DNA of 64,000 bases from Halovivax ruber XH-70 (GCF_000328525.1 NC_019964.1:2232001-2296000), one strand, 5' to 3'. Shown: positions 17,212 to 26,593, counted from the first letter of the stretch. Made by a program: numbers and translations. Notes: generated by a model not told the origin, from the letters alone.

Positions 17212-18177
17212 TCAGAACGGCCCGCTACAGTGAGTCTTCGGGACTGTGTTGCGGACGGTCACCAGCGGGTCGACGACCTGGCTGATCTCGAGGCCGCCGA
17301 CGAGACTCGAGAACATGTAGGCCTCGGTTGGGTCGAAGTCATGCTCGGCGGCGAGGAGGTCGATCACGTCGAGATTTGCCAGTTCGCACGCGTCTTCCAT
17401 CGACTCGGCGCTGGCGACCGTCTTCCACGCGTCGGGCGTCTCGATCAGTGGCCGGTCGAGCTCGATCGCGACGTCGTCGCCGTCGATCACGTCCACGGTG
17501 ACGTCGATATCGGTCGCGATCTCCGCGCCCGTGCCGCACATCTCGCCGTCGGCCATCGCGGCCTTGCTGTCTCCCATCGCGAGCATCGCACCCGCCTGGA
17601 AGACGGGGAAGTAGATCGTGTTACCCGCCGAGACGTCTGTCGTGTCGAGATTGCCGCCGTGGTCGTGCGGAACGAGTGTGGTGTAGGAGTCCTCGGCCGG
17701 CGCGACGCCGATCGTTCCGATACAGGGGTCGACGGCGATCTCGTGATTACCGAACTCGATCATGGCGGCAGTGTTCGCGTCGGCGTCTGCTGCCGTCCCG
17801 TCCGCGTCGGGGGACGTATCTTCGACGACCGGTGTAACCGTCGTCCGGGGCGCCTCGATGTCCTCGTGACCGTCCAGCAGGCCGAAGCCGTCGATCGTGA
17901 CCACCCGTCCGCGATCCTCGGCGAGGCGGACGTCCTCGATCTCGACGGCGAGGACGTCTCCCGGTTCGGCGCCCGCGACCTCGATCGGCCCCGTCGCGGC
18001 GTTTACCTCCTCCGGGACCGACTCGATCAGATCGTCGTCAGTCTGGACCACCCCGTCCAGGCTGTCACGAGTCTCGATCGTGAGTTCGGCGCCGGATTCG
18101 ACGGTTGCGATGGGGTCGAGCGCCGGGGTGAACTCGTAGATTGCACCCGTTTCGTGGGAGATGACCTCGCGTGACAT
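17212..18177 (-). CDS. Acetamidase/formamidase family protein
   Basis: 321 residues from the ATG at 18177. The beta-rich FmdA/AmdA fold is recognisable: the N-terminal ELTIETRDSLDG, the GDVLAVEIEDVRL strand, and the core VPHDHGGNLDTTDVSAGN, equivalent to the family N-x-GGNxD metal/substrate motif. FPVFQAGAMLAMGDSKAAMADGE then contains the DxH/Gly-rich catalytic loop. The family hydrolyses short amides to the acid and ammonia. A longer relative with a zinc ribbon sits at 59283-60590. It is a single-gene unit. Confidence 0.88.
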   Translation of the reverse strand: MSREVISHETGAIYEFTPALDPIATVESGAELTIETRDSLDGVVQTDDDLIESVPEEVNAATGPIEVAGAEPGDVLAVEIEDVRLAEDRGRVVTIDGFGLLDGHEDIEAPRTTVTPVVEDTSPDADGTAADADANTAAMIEFGNHEIAVDPCIGTIGVAPAEDSYTTLVPHDHGGNLDTTDVSAGNTIYFPVFQAGAMLAMGDSKAAMADGEMCGTGAEIATDIDVTVDVIDGDDVAIELDRPLIETPDAWKTVASAESMEDACELANLDVIDLLAAEHDFDPTEAYMFSSLVGGLEISQVVDPLVTVRNTVPKTHCSGPF

Positions 18178-18373
18178 AACCAGGACTTCGACGTGGTTGC
18201 TCAAAAGTGGTGGTTTCCCGGTGGTCGAAGCGTCCAGTTCTGGATCTCGCTGGCGGCGTCAGTGGGCCACGTTTGATGCCGGCTGGCGATCGAACAGGTG
18301 TTGCCCAGAGTGGTCGTACACGAATGACCCTAGTTTTGTGCTCCCCTCGGTAGAACGGTCACACAACCAACCC

Positions 18374-18676
18374 ATGGGAACGACACGAACTACCTTCCGG
18401 CTACCGGAGGAACTTCTCGAAAAAGCCGACATAGCCGCGGAGATAACTAACCAGAAGCGAACACAGATTGTAACGGAAGCGCTTCGCGGGTATCTTTCGG
18501 ACATCGAGGACGACGAATCGTTCACGGAGGCTGTCGTCGAACGCTACCTCGATGACGAGATCGGATTCGAAACGATGAGCACGTTAGTCGGTCGCCAAAA
18601 CGCCGAATCCATCCGTTCATCGAAAACTATTCTCGACCAGAGCGACGAATTGGCGGACGATTTGGCGTCGTTGTAG
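18374..18676 (+). CDS. Ribbon-helix-helix (CopG/RHH) DNA-binding protein, orphan antitoxin-like
   Basis: 100 residues from ATG 18374. The N-terminal MGTTRTTFRLPEELLEKADI is the RHH beta strand and first helix; helix two follows (NQKRTQIVTEALRGYL). The C-terminal half is acidic and helical, as in antitoxins that wrap a PIN or RelE toxin. No intact toxin follows; the next 238 bases hold only broken frames. It could be the surviving antitoxin of a decayed pair or a free-standing regulator. Confidence 0.8.
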   Translation: MGTTRTTFRLPEELLEKADIAAEITNQKRTQIVTEALRGYLSDIEDDESFTEAVVERYLDDEIGFETMSTLVGRQNAESIRSSKTILDQSDELADDLASL

Positions 18677-18697
18677 AAGATTCGTTAGCGGGACTGA

Positions 18698-18835
18698 CGG
18701 GCACGGATACCGGACCTACAGTGTCGTTCTCGACGGCTGGACCGAATCGCCGAAGACCGTGATTGGCTCGGAAGACCAATCTACCGCCGAGCACGAACGC
18801 TGCTGGAAGACGATCGGACGGACGAGATCGAATAG
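18698..18835 (+). pseudogene. Possible C-terminal remnant of the RHH partner gene
   Basis: In the same frame as the RHH gene, after a TGA at 18695, an open stretch ends at TAG 18833-18835 and reads like a protein C-terminus: AEDRDWLGRPIYRRAR then TLLEDDRTDEIE. It has no start codon and is not in the usual start position for a toxin. I see it as a weak candidate for a truncated partner. Confidence 0.25.
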
Positions 18836-18914
18836 GCGGCTCGTTCGAGCGGATAGAAGACAGGTATCGAAACAGACCCAAATCGCTTACACGCCCGCCG
18901 CCCAACGAGCCGGT

Positions 18915-19682
18915 ATGCAACTCACCGAACTCGTCGATCGGCTCGACGAGGAACTGCGAACGGACGACTACGCGGATCTCGATGCGAGTGCGAACGGCCT
19001 GCAGGTCGGGCCGCCCGAAGCCGAGATCGAACACGTCGCGTTCGCCGTCGACGGCGTCCGCGAGACGATCGACGCGGCGGCCGATGCGGGCACGGACCTG
19101 CTCGTCACCCACCACGGCCTCTCCTGGGGCGGTATCGAGCGGGTGACCGACCGGCAGTACGGCCGGATCGCCCCGCTGATCGAGCACGACCTCGCCCTGT
19201 ACGTCTCGCACCTCCCGCTGGACGGCCATCAGGAACTGGGCAACGCCGCGGGCGTGGCCGACGTCCTGGGGCTAACCAACCGGGAGCCCTTCGGCGAGCT
19301 TGGGCCAGAGTACGTCGGCCAGCGAGGCGTGGCACCGGAACCGGTCGCGCCCGACGAACTCCGCGATCGGCTCGCCGCCGAGCTCGACACCGACCCCGGC
19401 GACGTTCGGCTGCTCGACTTCGGCCCCGACCGAATCGAGAACGTCGCCGTGCTCACCGGCAGCGGCACCGACTGGCTCGACGAGGCGGTCGACGCGGGCG
19501 TCGACGCACTCGTCACGGGCGAGGGGAAGGGAAAGGTCTACCACGAGGCGAAGGAGGCCGACATCCACGTCGTGCTGGCAGGCCACTACGCGACGGAGAC
19601 GTTCGGCGTCCGAGCACTGCAGGCCCTCGTCGATGGGTGGGGCGTCGAGACGACGTATCTGGACGTGCCGACCGGGTTGTAA
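18915..19682 (+). CDS. Nif3-like dinuclear-metal protein
   Basis: 255 residues from ATG 18915; the frame is open upstream but a TATA-like TTACA about 27 bases before supports this start. Metal-binding residues appear in LLVTHHGLSWGG (His pair), LYVSHLPLDGH, and VTGEGKGKVYHEAKE and LAGHYATETFG. Nif3/YbgI proteins form hexameric toroids with a two-metal site; the enzymatic role is unsettled (GTP cyclohydrolase-I-like in some). Length is normal for the short form without the inserted PII-like domain. Confidence 0.9.
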   Translation: MQLTELVDRLDEELRTDDYADLDASANGLQVGPPEAEIEHVAFAVDGVRETIDAAADAGTDLLVTHHGLSWGGIERVTDRQYGRIAPLIEHDLALYVSHLPLDGHQELGNAAGVADVLGLTNREPFGELGPEYVGQRGVAPEPVAPDELRDRLAAELDTDPGDVRLLDFGPDRIENVAVLTGSGTDWLDEAVDAGVDALVTGEGKGKVYHEAKEADIHVVLAGHYATETFGVRALQALVDGWGVETTYLDVPTGL

Positions 19683-19910
19683 GGGCCGGTTTCGGCCACC
19701 CGGTCGGCCTGGCCCCGAGCGAAGATCGTTCGTGGGTGAGAAGTCGGGTGCAGTCCCGCGATGACGCCCTCGACACGCGAGGGTGCGCCACCGATGTGAC
19801 GACTCCGAATTCGTGTGTGGGTCCGAAGACGCACAAATAGCGCCATGATGGCGGCAACGGGTGGAAATCGACGAATACTGTTATAGCGTGTGCTGGTACG
19901 ACTCAGGCAC

Positions 19911-20090
19911 ATGGCAGCGATGAGCACGCTCGACTGGATCGGTCTCGTCGGACCGTTCGCAGTGTACCTGGTGCTCCTCGTCGTCTACTACGTCTGGGAG
20001 GGACGACGAGAGGAACGGTTACGAGAGGAATACGCGGACGAGACCGGGTTCACTGACGAAACTGGGGCCAGCCCCGGTGAGCGACCGTGA
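19911..20090 (+). CDS. Small membrane protein preceding a PutP-type symporter
   Basis: 59 residues with one membrane span (about 12-31), an Arg-rich cytoplasmic stretch (WEGRREERLREEY) and an acidic tail. Its stop overlaps the GTG of the symporter by four bases. Such small membrane proteins accompany many sodium/solute symporters and may be accessory subunits. The start could also be the second ATG at 19920. Confidence 0.65.
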   Translation: MAAMSTLDWIGLVGPFAVYLVLLVVYYVWEGRREERLREEYADETGFTDETGASPGERP

Positions 20091-21808
20091 CGGGGATCGC
20101 CGGCGGGGCGAGCGACGCGGTGCTCGTCACCTTCGGGCTCTACCTGCTCGTGCTCGTGGGCATCGGGCTCTGGTCCTCGCGGCTACTCGACACGGTCGGC
20201 GACTACGTCATCGGTGGTCGGCGCGTCGGGCCTGTGGTGACCGGCTTCTCGGAACGGGCCTCCGAGATGAGCGGCTGGCTGACCCTCGGGGTGCCGGCCG
20301 ACGCCTACGGCACGGGGATCATGGCATTCTTCAACGGGCTCGGGATGATCCCGGCGGACCTGGCGGCGTGGTCGGGCATCGCCAAGCGGTTGCGCAAGTA
20401 CAGCGAGATCGTCAGAGCGGTCACCCTGCCGACGTTCTTCGAGACGCGCCTGCGCGACGACACCGGGACGGTGAAGGGCGTCTCGGCGGTCGTGTTGATC
20501 ATCTTCGAAGGCGGCTACGTCGGCGCGCAGATCGTCGCCGCCGGGACGCTCCTGCAGGTCCTCACCGGGATCGACATGTGGATCGGGATCGTCGTCGGTG
20601 GCGTCATCGTCGTCGGCTACACCTTCCTCGGCGGCTACTTCGCAGTCGCCTGGTCCGACTACTTCCAGGGGGCGATCATCCTCGCGGCGTTCGCCATCCT
20701 GCCGATACTGGCGTTTGGCTCCTACGGGTCGCCCTTCGAGGGCGCCGCTGCGGTCGACAGTTCGTTCACCGACATCACGGCAGGGATGACCGGCTGGGCC
20801 GCGGTCTTCGGGATCATCAGCTACGCGGCCATCGGCCTCGGCGTCCCCGGGAACCCCCACATCATGGTCCGATTCATGGGGATCGATCGGGTGCGCAACG
20901 TCCGGCTCGCCGCGCTGGTCGCCCAATTGTTCATGTTCGTCGCCTACATCGGCGCCGCGCTCGTCGGGATCTACGCGCTCGTCGCGTTCAGCGGGACCGA
21001 GTTCGGGAACACCGACACCGTGATGCCCCGGCTGACGCTCGAACTCTTCCCGAGCGCCATCGCTGGGATCATCCTCGCGGCCGCGCTCGCGGCGATGATG
21101 TCGAGCGCCGACTCGCAACTTCTGGTCGCAACCAGTGCCGTCGTCGAAGACGTCTACCACGGTTACTTCGGTCGGCAGGCCACCGAGACGCAGCTCGTTC
21201 GCTACTCCAGGTACGTCACGCTCGGCCTCGGCGGAGCCAGCATCGCGTTCGCCTATCTCGCACGGGAGACGCCCATCTACGATCTCGTGCTCAACTACGC
21301 GTGGGGTGGGCTCGGCGCCGCGATCGGCCCCACCCTCATCGCGACGCTCTGGTGGCGCGGGTTGACCCGCGAGGGCGCCGTGTCGAGCATGATCGTCGGC
21401 GCCACCACGATGCTCCTCTGGCCCCAGTGGCCGAGGATTCTCGGTGACGCGACGATGGCCTCGATCGAGTCATCCTCGCCGTTCCTCCACGGGCTGCTCA
21501 CCGTCTACGGCCTGTTCCCCGCGTTCATCCTCTCGGCGCTGACGATGATCGTCGTCTCGCTGCTCACGACGCCGCCGGGCGAGGAGCATCTCGACGAGGA
21601 CTTCGCGGTGATGCACAAGCCCCTCTCGGCAGTGCTCGGCGATCGGGACTCGGCCGGCGACTCGCCACCGATGGCGACCGACGGCGGGCTCCCTCAGCCG
21701 AAGGCGATCACCGAGGCCGACGCCATCCGCGACCACGTCCGCGACAGCAACTACTGGACGGACGGAACGCGTGACGGGACCCCGGACGACGGCGAGGTGG
21801 GCGAATGA
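20087..21808 (+). CDS. putP: Sodium/solute symporter, PutP (proline) type
   Basis: 573 residues with about 13 membrane helices (SSS family). Diagnostic stretches are YVIGGRRVGPVVTGFSERAS and SGWLTLGVPADAYGTG in helices 1-2, GLGVPGNPHIMVRFMG and AAMMSSADSQLLVATS (helix 8, sodium site Ser residues). The C-terminal tail is cytoplasmic and acidic. Similarity to PutP suggests Na+-coupled proline uptake; proline dehydrogenase lies 28 kb away in this window. Four-base overlaps with both neighbours show a three-gene operon. Confidence 0.88.
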   Translation: MTGIAGGASDAVLVTFGLYLLVLVGIGLWSSRLLDTVGDYVIGGRRVGPVVTGFSERASEMSGWLTLGVPADAYGTGIMAFFNGLGMIPADLAAWSGIAKRLRKYSEIVRAVTLPTFFETRLRDDTGTVKGVSAVVLIIFEGGYVGAQIVAAGTLLQVLTGIDMWIGIVVGGVIVVGYTFLGGYFAVAWSDYFQGAIILAAFAILPILAFGSYGSPFEGAAAVDSSFTDITAGMTGWAAVFGIISYAAIGLGVPGNPHIMVRFMGIDRVRNVRLAALVAQLFMFVAYIGAALVGIYALVAFSGTEFGNTDTVMPRLTLELFPSAIAGIILAAALAAMMSSADSQLLVATSAVVEDVYHGYFGRQATETQLVRYSRYVTLGLGGASIAFAYLARETPIYDLVLNYAWGGLGAAIGPTLIATLWWRGLTREGAVSSMIVGATTMLLWPQWPRILGDATMASIESSSPFLHGLLTVYGLFPAFILSALTMIVVSLLTTPPGEEHLDEDFAVMHKPLSAVLGDRDSAGDSPPMATDGGLPQPKAITEADAIRDHVRDSNYWTDGTRDGTPDDGEVGE

Positions 21809-22386
21809 GCGCCGACGAGCGGGCAGACGAGGGAACCAGCGACGAGACGGGAACGGCGGCCAGCCACGCGACGTCGATGCGGTCACCAGTCGCCGACGAT
21901 CCGAACGTTCTCGACGACCCACGCGCTTGCGAATCCGTCGAGCTCTCGATCGTCCCCCCTGCGATCGAGCGCGACGAAGTCGAGGCGGCCGGTCGCGTCG
22001 GCTGTGTGGCCTACCCCTACCGGATCTACGACGCATCGGTCAGTATGTCCAGACCACTGATGGACGACCGCGAAGATTCCTTCGTGGTCAGCGTCGATCG
22101 GTCACGTCGGCTCGCCGTCCGCGCCGATACGTTCCCGGACCTCGAATCCCGACACGTCGACGACGCCCTCGTCCTCCCCGCGGAACTCACGCCCGAGGAC
22201 GCCGACGAACGTGCCCGCAAGTCCGTCTTCCAGTGGACGCTCCGGCGGTACTCGCCTGATCGCGCACCCGAAATCGAGTTCGAGCGCGTCGTCGAGGGCT
22301 ACAAACTGTTCTGGCTGGCCGAGCGCGACGACGGCGACGTCATCGTGGACAGTCTGACGGGTTCGGAGCGATCGCTCGACGGGTGA
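21805..22386 (+). CDS. Hypothetical protein, third gene of the symporter operon
   Basis: 193 residues, soluble and acidic. The first 40 residues are Asp/Glu/Ser/Thr-rich and probably disordered. The rest is alpha/beta (ELSIVPPAIERDEVEAAG, FVVSVDRSRRLAVRADTFP, RARKSVFQWTLRRY). It has no membrane segment or recognised motif. The ATG overlaps the symporter stop by four bases, so it is likely translated with it and may modulate transport; that role is inference. Confidence 0.65.
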   Translation: MSADERADEGTSDETGTAASHATSMRSPVADDPNVLDDPRACESVELSIVPPAIERDEVEAAGRVGCVAYPYRIYDASVSMSRPLMDDREDSFVVSVDRSRRLAVRADTFPDLESRHVDDALVLPAELTPEDADERARKSVFQWTLRRYSPDRAPEIEFERVVEGYKLFWLAERDDGDVIVDSLTGSERSLDG

Positions 22387-22413
22387 CTTCGTGGTCCGCA
22401 CTCATAGCCAGGG

Positions 22414-22803
22414 TTAGTCTTCGACTTTTACCCGGTGGAGGAATTCGCCATCCGGTTGAATCTCGAATAGCACGATAGATGATCGTCCCGCTTCGAGGGC
22501 CGGTATCTCGTGGGTGTCTTCCCAGGCAAGTTCGCCATCGACCCAGAATCGAACCGTCACGTCGCCGCGCGTTTCGATGTGGGCGACCTGCCACGACTCG
22601 CCCTCCGCCAGTTCGGTCGGTCCGAACGTTTGCTCGTCGGCACCCAGTTCGTACTGGACGGTGACCTCGTGACTCGCCTCGTGAAGACTCGCCACCACGA
22701 TGGCGTGGTTGGGAGCGTCACGACGCCAGAGCCACCCCGCGAGGGCGCCACAACTCCCGAGGAGACCGAGCCCTGCGATCACAGTTCGCCGTTGCAGGGG
22801 CAT
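22414..22803 (-). CDS. Predicted exported lipoprotein, function unknown
   Basis: 129 residues. The N-terminus has a twin-arginine-like signal (LQRRTVIAGLGLLGSCG) with a lipobox-like LGSC, so export by Tat and lipid anchoring at the Cys is likely. The mature part is a beta-rich domain (VTVQYELGADEQTFG, DVTVRFWVDGELAWED, SSIVLFEIQPDG), reminiscent of an immunoglobulin-like fold. It is convergent with the symporter operon; no partner is seen. Confidence 0.65.
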   Translation of the reverse strand: MPLQRRTVIAGLGLLGSCGALAGWLWRRDAPNHAIVVASLHEASHEVTVQYELGADEQTFGPTELAEGESWQVAHIETRGDVTVRFWVDGELAWEDTHEIPALEAGRSSIVLFEIQPDGEFLHRVKVED

Positions 22804-23044
22804 ACGAGACAGTCATCGAAACCGGACATATCTTTTCTGGTGTGACAACGCAGTAGTTATCGAATCATCCCCCTGCTCGATGGGAGGTCTGCGCGCCCGG
22901 AGATGGGCAACGGGTTTGTGCCGGCGTCGACTATCTCCGCGTGGCCGATGACGATGCACCCGGGCCGAACCGGTCTCGGCAACCGGTGACGACGAGCCCT
23001 ATGAGTGCCGAGGCCTTCGATTTACCAATTGTGGAGGTATAGGT

Positions 23045-23052
23045 AGATATAA
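23045..23052 (+). promoter_or_regulatory. TATA-like element for the PQQ-propeller gene
   Basis: AGATATAA lies 31-38 bases before the ATG at 23083 within an AT-rich 60-base stretch, consistent with an archaeal promoter. Confidence 0.45.
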
Positions 23053-23082
23053 CACCAATTACTACTGAATCGCTGTAGGGAC

Positions 23083-24312
23083 ATGTCTGAACAATGGCCA
23101 CTTTTTGGCCAAAATGCCGCACATACGGGTTACTCATCCACACTGAGTCGTCCGAAGTGGCCCGTAGTCGAGCAGTGGCGGCACGACTTAGGTGGGAAAG
23201 CCGCCTGGAGTGCACCCGTCGTCGATACTGGCGGCAATGTGTTCGTTCACGCGAAGATGACGCAGATCGACGCCCCGAACTTTCGAGCGATCGGTCCTGA
23301 TGGAACATTGAACTGGGCCCTCAAGACGAGTGCTGGGATGGGCCCGTATGCACCGGCTCCGACAGTCACCGTTGATCGCGTTATTCTTCCCGATACACCA
23401 GATGCTTGGATCGTCGACAAAGCTACTGGTGAGGTATTATACAAAACTCAGTTACATCCATCCGGCGGTAGGTCCGCATACCCAGTTGTCACCGATGGCC
23501 GGATTCACACCGGTTTCAGCGCGTTCTCTCTGGAGACCGGCGACCAAGTATGGAGTGCTGAAATCGAGGAACCGAAATGGGCCGTCGTACAACCTGACGG
23601 AAGCGAGTTCGTCAAGAATGCTGGTCCAACTGGGATAGCACCAGCCGTCTCTGACGGAACAGTGTACGTTGCTGGTACGTTGTACGACGGCGAAACCCGG
23701 TTCTATCGTGAGGACGCAGTTACCTCCGAACAGCAGTCATCTCTGCTTCATTCCGGGGAGATAGCTGGCTCGTACCGAGATGAGTACGACGAGTGGGGCC
23801 ACGTTCATGCACTCGATGCTGACACTGGTTCGCCCGAGTGGACACGTAAATTCGATACACCCGTCAGGGATCGGACACCACCCGTAACGACAGAGCGGAC
23901 CGTTTACGTGGTGGACACCGAACCACGACTGCGTGCGCTCGAGAGAACGAGCGGACGAGAATTGTGGAACGTCGCGTTCGATACCGAAACGCTTGGCGGG
24001 TGGAGGCCGGCCGTGGCGAACGACCGGGTGCTCGTCTGTGCTGGAAACGAATTACACGCATTCGATGCACACGACGGAACAGAAACGTGGAATACGAACT
24101 TCGATACACAGCTAGCTGGCCCACCAGCACTTGCCGATGGGGTCGTTCACGTGAGTACCTCGGACGGGACAGTAGCCGCGATTGATTTCGACGGCACCAG
24201 GCGGTGGGAGCTCAGCGTCGGTGAGAGCCTTCGAACTGGCCCCGTCATCACGAACAGTCGGATTTACGTCGCAGGACGTGAGGTCGTTTGTCTCGCCAGC
24301 CGCGCTGATTGA
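23083..24312 (+). CDS. PQQ-like beta-propeller repeat protein
   Basis: 409 residues built from about seven PQQ/WD40-like blades. Repeats show the pattern VYV...G...ALD..TG...W, for example VHALDADTGSPEWTRKFD, LRALERTSGRELWNV and LHAFDAHDGTETWNTNFD. It has no signal peptide (begins MSEQWPLFGQNAAHTGYSS), so it appears cytoplasmic or non-classically placed. No PQQ-dehydrogenase catalytic motif is evident; such proteins often act as scaffolds. Third-position GC is lower than in the neighbours, suggesting later acquisition. Confidence 0.8.
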   Translation: MSEQWPLFGQNAAHTGYSSTLSRPKWPVVEQWRHDLGGKAAWSAPVVDTGGNVFVHAKMTQIDAPNFRAIGPDGTLNWALKTSAGMGPYAPAPTVTVDRVILPDTPDAWIVDKATGEVLYKTQLHPSGGRSAYPVVTDGRIHTGFSAFSLETGDQVWSAEIEEPKWAVVQPDGSEFVKNAGPTGIAPAVSDGTVYVAGTLYDGETRFYREDAVTSEQQSSLLHSGEIAGSYRDEYDEWGHVHALDADTGSPEWTRKFDTPVRDRTPPVTTERTVYVVDTEPRLRALERTSGRELWNVAFDTETLGGWRPAVANDRVLVCAGNELHAFDAHDGTETWNTNFDTQLAGPPALADGVVHVSTSDGTVAAIDFDGTRRWELSVGESLRTGPVITNSRIYVAGREVVCLASRAD

Positions 24313-24499
24313 TTTGCCCTGATGAAGGACCCAAGGGACGGATCTGTGATAGCTAAAATAAATCCGCGTACTAGTAGCCCTGAGCGGTTCCGAGACAGAC
24401 AGCTGGATTCGACTTACGTACGTTCAGTGGTTTCGGATTGGGCGTCCCAGTCAGCTGGAAAGCACAGATAACCACTCGAGCCGAGGCCGAGATCTCACT

Positions 24500-26152
24500 T
24501 CAGTCCTCGTCGGGAGCCGCGTCCGCCGGCGCATCTTCCTCCAGCAACTCCTCGCCGGCGTACTGCTCGCGGAGGTCCATCTTCGAGAACTTGCCGGTGG
24601 CGGTCTTCGGGATTTCGTCGATGAACTCGAAGCCGTCGGGGAGCCACCACTTCGGGTACTCCTCGCGGAGCATCGCTTTCAGCTCCTCGGTCAGCTGGTC
24701 GCGGTCGGTGGTCTCGGGCACGACGACCATCGCGACCGGGCGCTCCTGCCAGCGCTCGTGGGGGACGCCGATCACCGCGGCCTCGGAGACGGCCTCGTGG
24801 GACATGATGGCGTTTTCGAGTTCCTGGGAGGAGATCCACTCCCCGCCGGACTTGATGACGTCGTCGGCGCGATCGACGATCTCGATGTAGCCCTCCTCGT
24901 CGACGGTGACGATGTCGCCCGTGCGGAGCCACGACCCCTCGAAGTCCGTCTCGTTGGCCTCCGGGCGCTCGTGGTACTCGGTCGTCACCCACGGCCCGCG
25001 GATGAGTAACTCGCCGAAGGCCTCGCCGTCCCACGCGATCTCCTCGCCGTCGTCGCCGACGACCTTGAACTCCAGGCCAGGGACGATGAGGCCCTGCTTG
25101 CTCCGCTTGTCGACCTGGGTCCCGTAGGGAGCGCGCTCCATCTCGTCGGTGAGATGGGCGACGGCGCCGACCGGCGAGGTCTCGGTCATGCCCCACGCGT
25201 GGACCACCTCGACGCCGAGGTCGTCGAACTGTTCGATGACGGCCTTCGGCGCAGCGGCCCCGCCGATGACGACGCGTTCCAACGACGAGAGGTCGACCTC
25301 GTTCTCGGCGGCGTACTCCAGCAGGCCGAGCCAGACGGTCGGCACGCCCGCCGTGATGGTGACACCCTCGTCCTCGATGAGTTGGGCGATGTCCGCTGGG
25401 TCGGGAGCGGGTCCCGGGAACACCTGCTTCGCCCCGGCGGCGGTCGCGGCGAAGGGCATCCCCCACGCGTTGACGTGGAACATCGGCACGATCGGCATGA
25501 CGACGTCCGAATCCTCGATCCCCAGCCCCTGCGGGGTCAACATCGCCATCGTGTGGCTCCACATCATCTGCTGGGTGTACTCGACCCCTTTCGGCTTGCC
25601 GGTCGTGCCGGACGTGTAGCACATCCCGGCCATGTCCTCCTGGTCGAGGTCGGGCCAGTCGTACTCCGTGGACTGATCCGCGATGAACGACTCGTAGTCC
25701 GTCAGGGGCTCCAGCGACACGTCCGGAACCTCGTCGCCGATCACGACGAACTGCTCGACGCTCTCGAAGGCGTCCGGGTCGTATGCTGCGGCCAGCTTCT
25801 CCGCCAGCGACGGATCCACGAAGATGACGCGGTCGGCGGCGTCCTCGACGATGTACTGGATGTGGCTGTCGGGAAGCAGCGGGTTGATCGTGTGCAACTG
25901 TGCCCCCATGTTCGGCACGCCGAAGTACGTCTCGAAGTGGCGGTCGTGGTTCCAGCAGAACGTCCCGACCCGATCACCTTCCTCGATCCCGAGCGCGTCG
26001 AGCGCGTTCGCCAGTTGGCGCGCTCGGTCCGCGTACTCGCCGTACGTGTACCGGTTGATCCCCTCGTGTGTCCGGGCGACGATCTCCCGATCGGAGTGGA
26101 TGGCTTCCGCACGCCACAGAAACGGCTCGAGCGTCTGATCGTATCCGCTCAT
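24500..26152 (-). CDS. Acyl-CoA synthetase (AMP-forming, medium/long-chain type)
   Basis: 550 residues, ANL superfamily. The P-loop is CYTSGTTGKPKGVEYTQ; the A5 region is HAWGMTETSPVG; the A7-A8 hinge region is WLRTGDIVTVDEEGYIEIVDRADD; the adenylation lysine lies in KTATGKFSKMDLRE. It activates a carboxylic acid with ATP and joins it to CoA. Overall layout suggests a fatty or medium-chain acid substrate. AT-rich DNA at 26191-26207 provides a promoter. Genes for beta-oxidation are not nearby. Confidence 0.9.
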   Translation of the reverse strand: MSGYDQTLEPFLWRAEAIHSDREIVARTHEGINRYTYGEYADRARQLANALDALGIEEGDRVGTFCWNHDRHFETYFGVPNMGAQLHTINPLLPDSHIQYIVEDAADRVIFVDPSLAEKLAAAYDPDAFESVEQFVVIGDEVPDVSLEPLTDYESFIADQSTEYDWPDLDQEDMAGMCYTSGTTGKPKGVEYTQQMMWSHTMAMLTPQGLGIEDSDVVMPIVPMFHVNAWGMPFAATAAGAKQVFPGPAPDPADIAQLIEDEGVTITAGVPTVWLGLLEYAAENEVDLSSLERVVIGGAAAPKAVIEQFDDLGVEVVHAWGMTETSPVGAVAHLTDEMERAPYGTQVDKRSKQGLIVPGLEFKVVGDDGEEIAWDGEAFGELLIRGPWVTTEYHERPEANETDFEGSWLRTGDIVTVDEEGYIEIVDRADDVIKSGGEWISSQELENAIMSHEAVSEAAVIGVPHERWQERPVAMVVVPETTDRDQLTEELKAMLREEYPKWWLPDGFEFIDEIPKTATGKFSKMDLREQYAGEELLEEDAPADAAPDED

Positions 26153-26190
26153 AACCGACCCGTTCGACGCCTGTGGTGTTAGTGTTTGCT

Positions 26191-26207
26191 AGAATAATAT
26201 ATTTATT
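26191..26207 (-). promoter_or_regulatory. AT-rich promoter region of the acyl-CoA synthetase gene
   Basis: A 17-base run without G or C except at one position (AGAATAATATATTTATT on the plus strand) lies 40-55 bases before the ATG at 26152. A TATA element here would give a leader of about 15-20 bases. Confidence 0.45.
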
Positions 26208-26290
26208 GTCACCCGGAATCACGGGACACAATCAATCGACGTCACCGGCCATCGGCGAGACCCACCGGGACACAGCCAATGGAAGGATAT

Positions 26291-26593
26291 TTACATAAAT
26301 CGGTCCCAGACCGAGCTTCGCTCGACGTCTTGCAGAACCGAGCGCATTTCCTCGAGGATGGGCTCGTCGGAGGTCGGCGGTTCAGCCCGTGTTTCCGGCG
26401 AAGGGGTGCGGCTGTAGTCGGCGTTTGCGAACGGGTCTAGCTCGAGATCGACGTGACCGTGACCGGCAACCTGACCCTCGAGGAGCGGTCGCTGGTTCGG
26501 GACTTCCCGAAGCGCTCTCCCGTCTATACCCTCGAGCACCCGAACGGGCCGAATGTCCAGATTCGCTCGGCAATTTGATCGCCGAATCGTCAC
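26291..26593 (-). CDS. Uncertain small protein or gene remnant
   Basis: A 100-codon frame from GTG 26593. The C-terminal third looks like real protein (PPTSDEPILEEMRSVLQDVE, ending in SSVWDRFM) with a GC-rich third position; the upstream part is less convincing. A plus-strand frame through 26440-26577 has an equally strong coding signal, so one or both are decayed. An adjoining minus frame (26593 to about 26790, ending in YYPRKDGSLHPT) overlaps its start. No family is recognised. Confidence 0.35.
   Translation of the reverse strand: MTIRRSNCRANLDIRPVRVLEGIDGRALREVPNQRPLLEGQVAGHGHVDLELDPFANADYSRTPSPETRAEPPTSDEPILEEMRSVLQDVERSSVWDRFM

Noticed and set aside
19683-19910. Possible structured RNA (riboswitch or stable RNA) between Nif3 and the symporter unit
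   Set aside because: No conserved box of a known archaeal riboswitch, SRP or RNase P RNA is visible, and hairpins are ordinary for the GC content.
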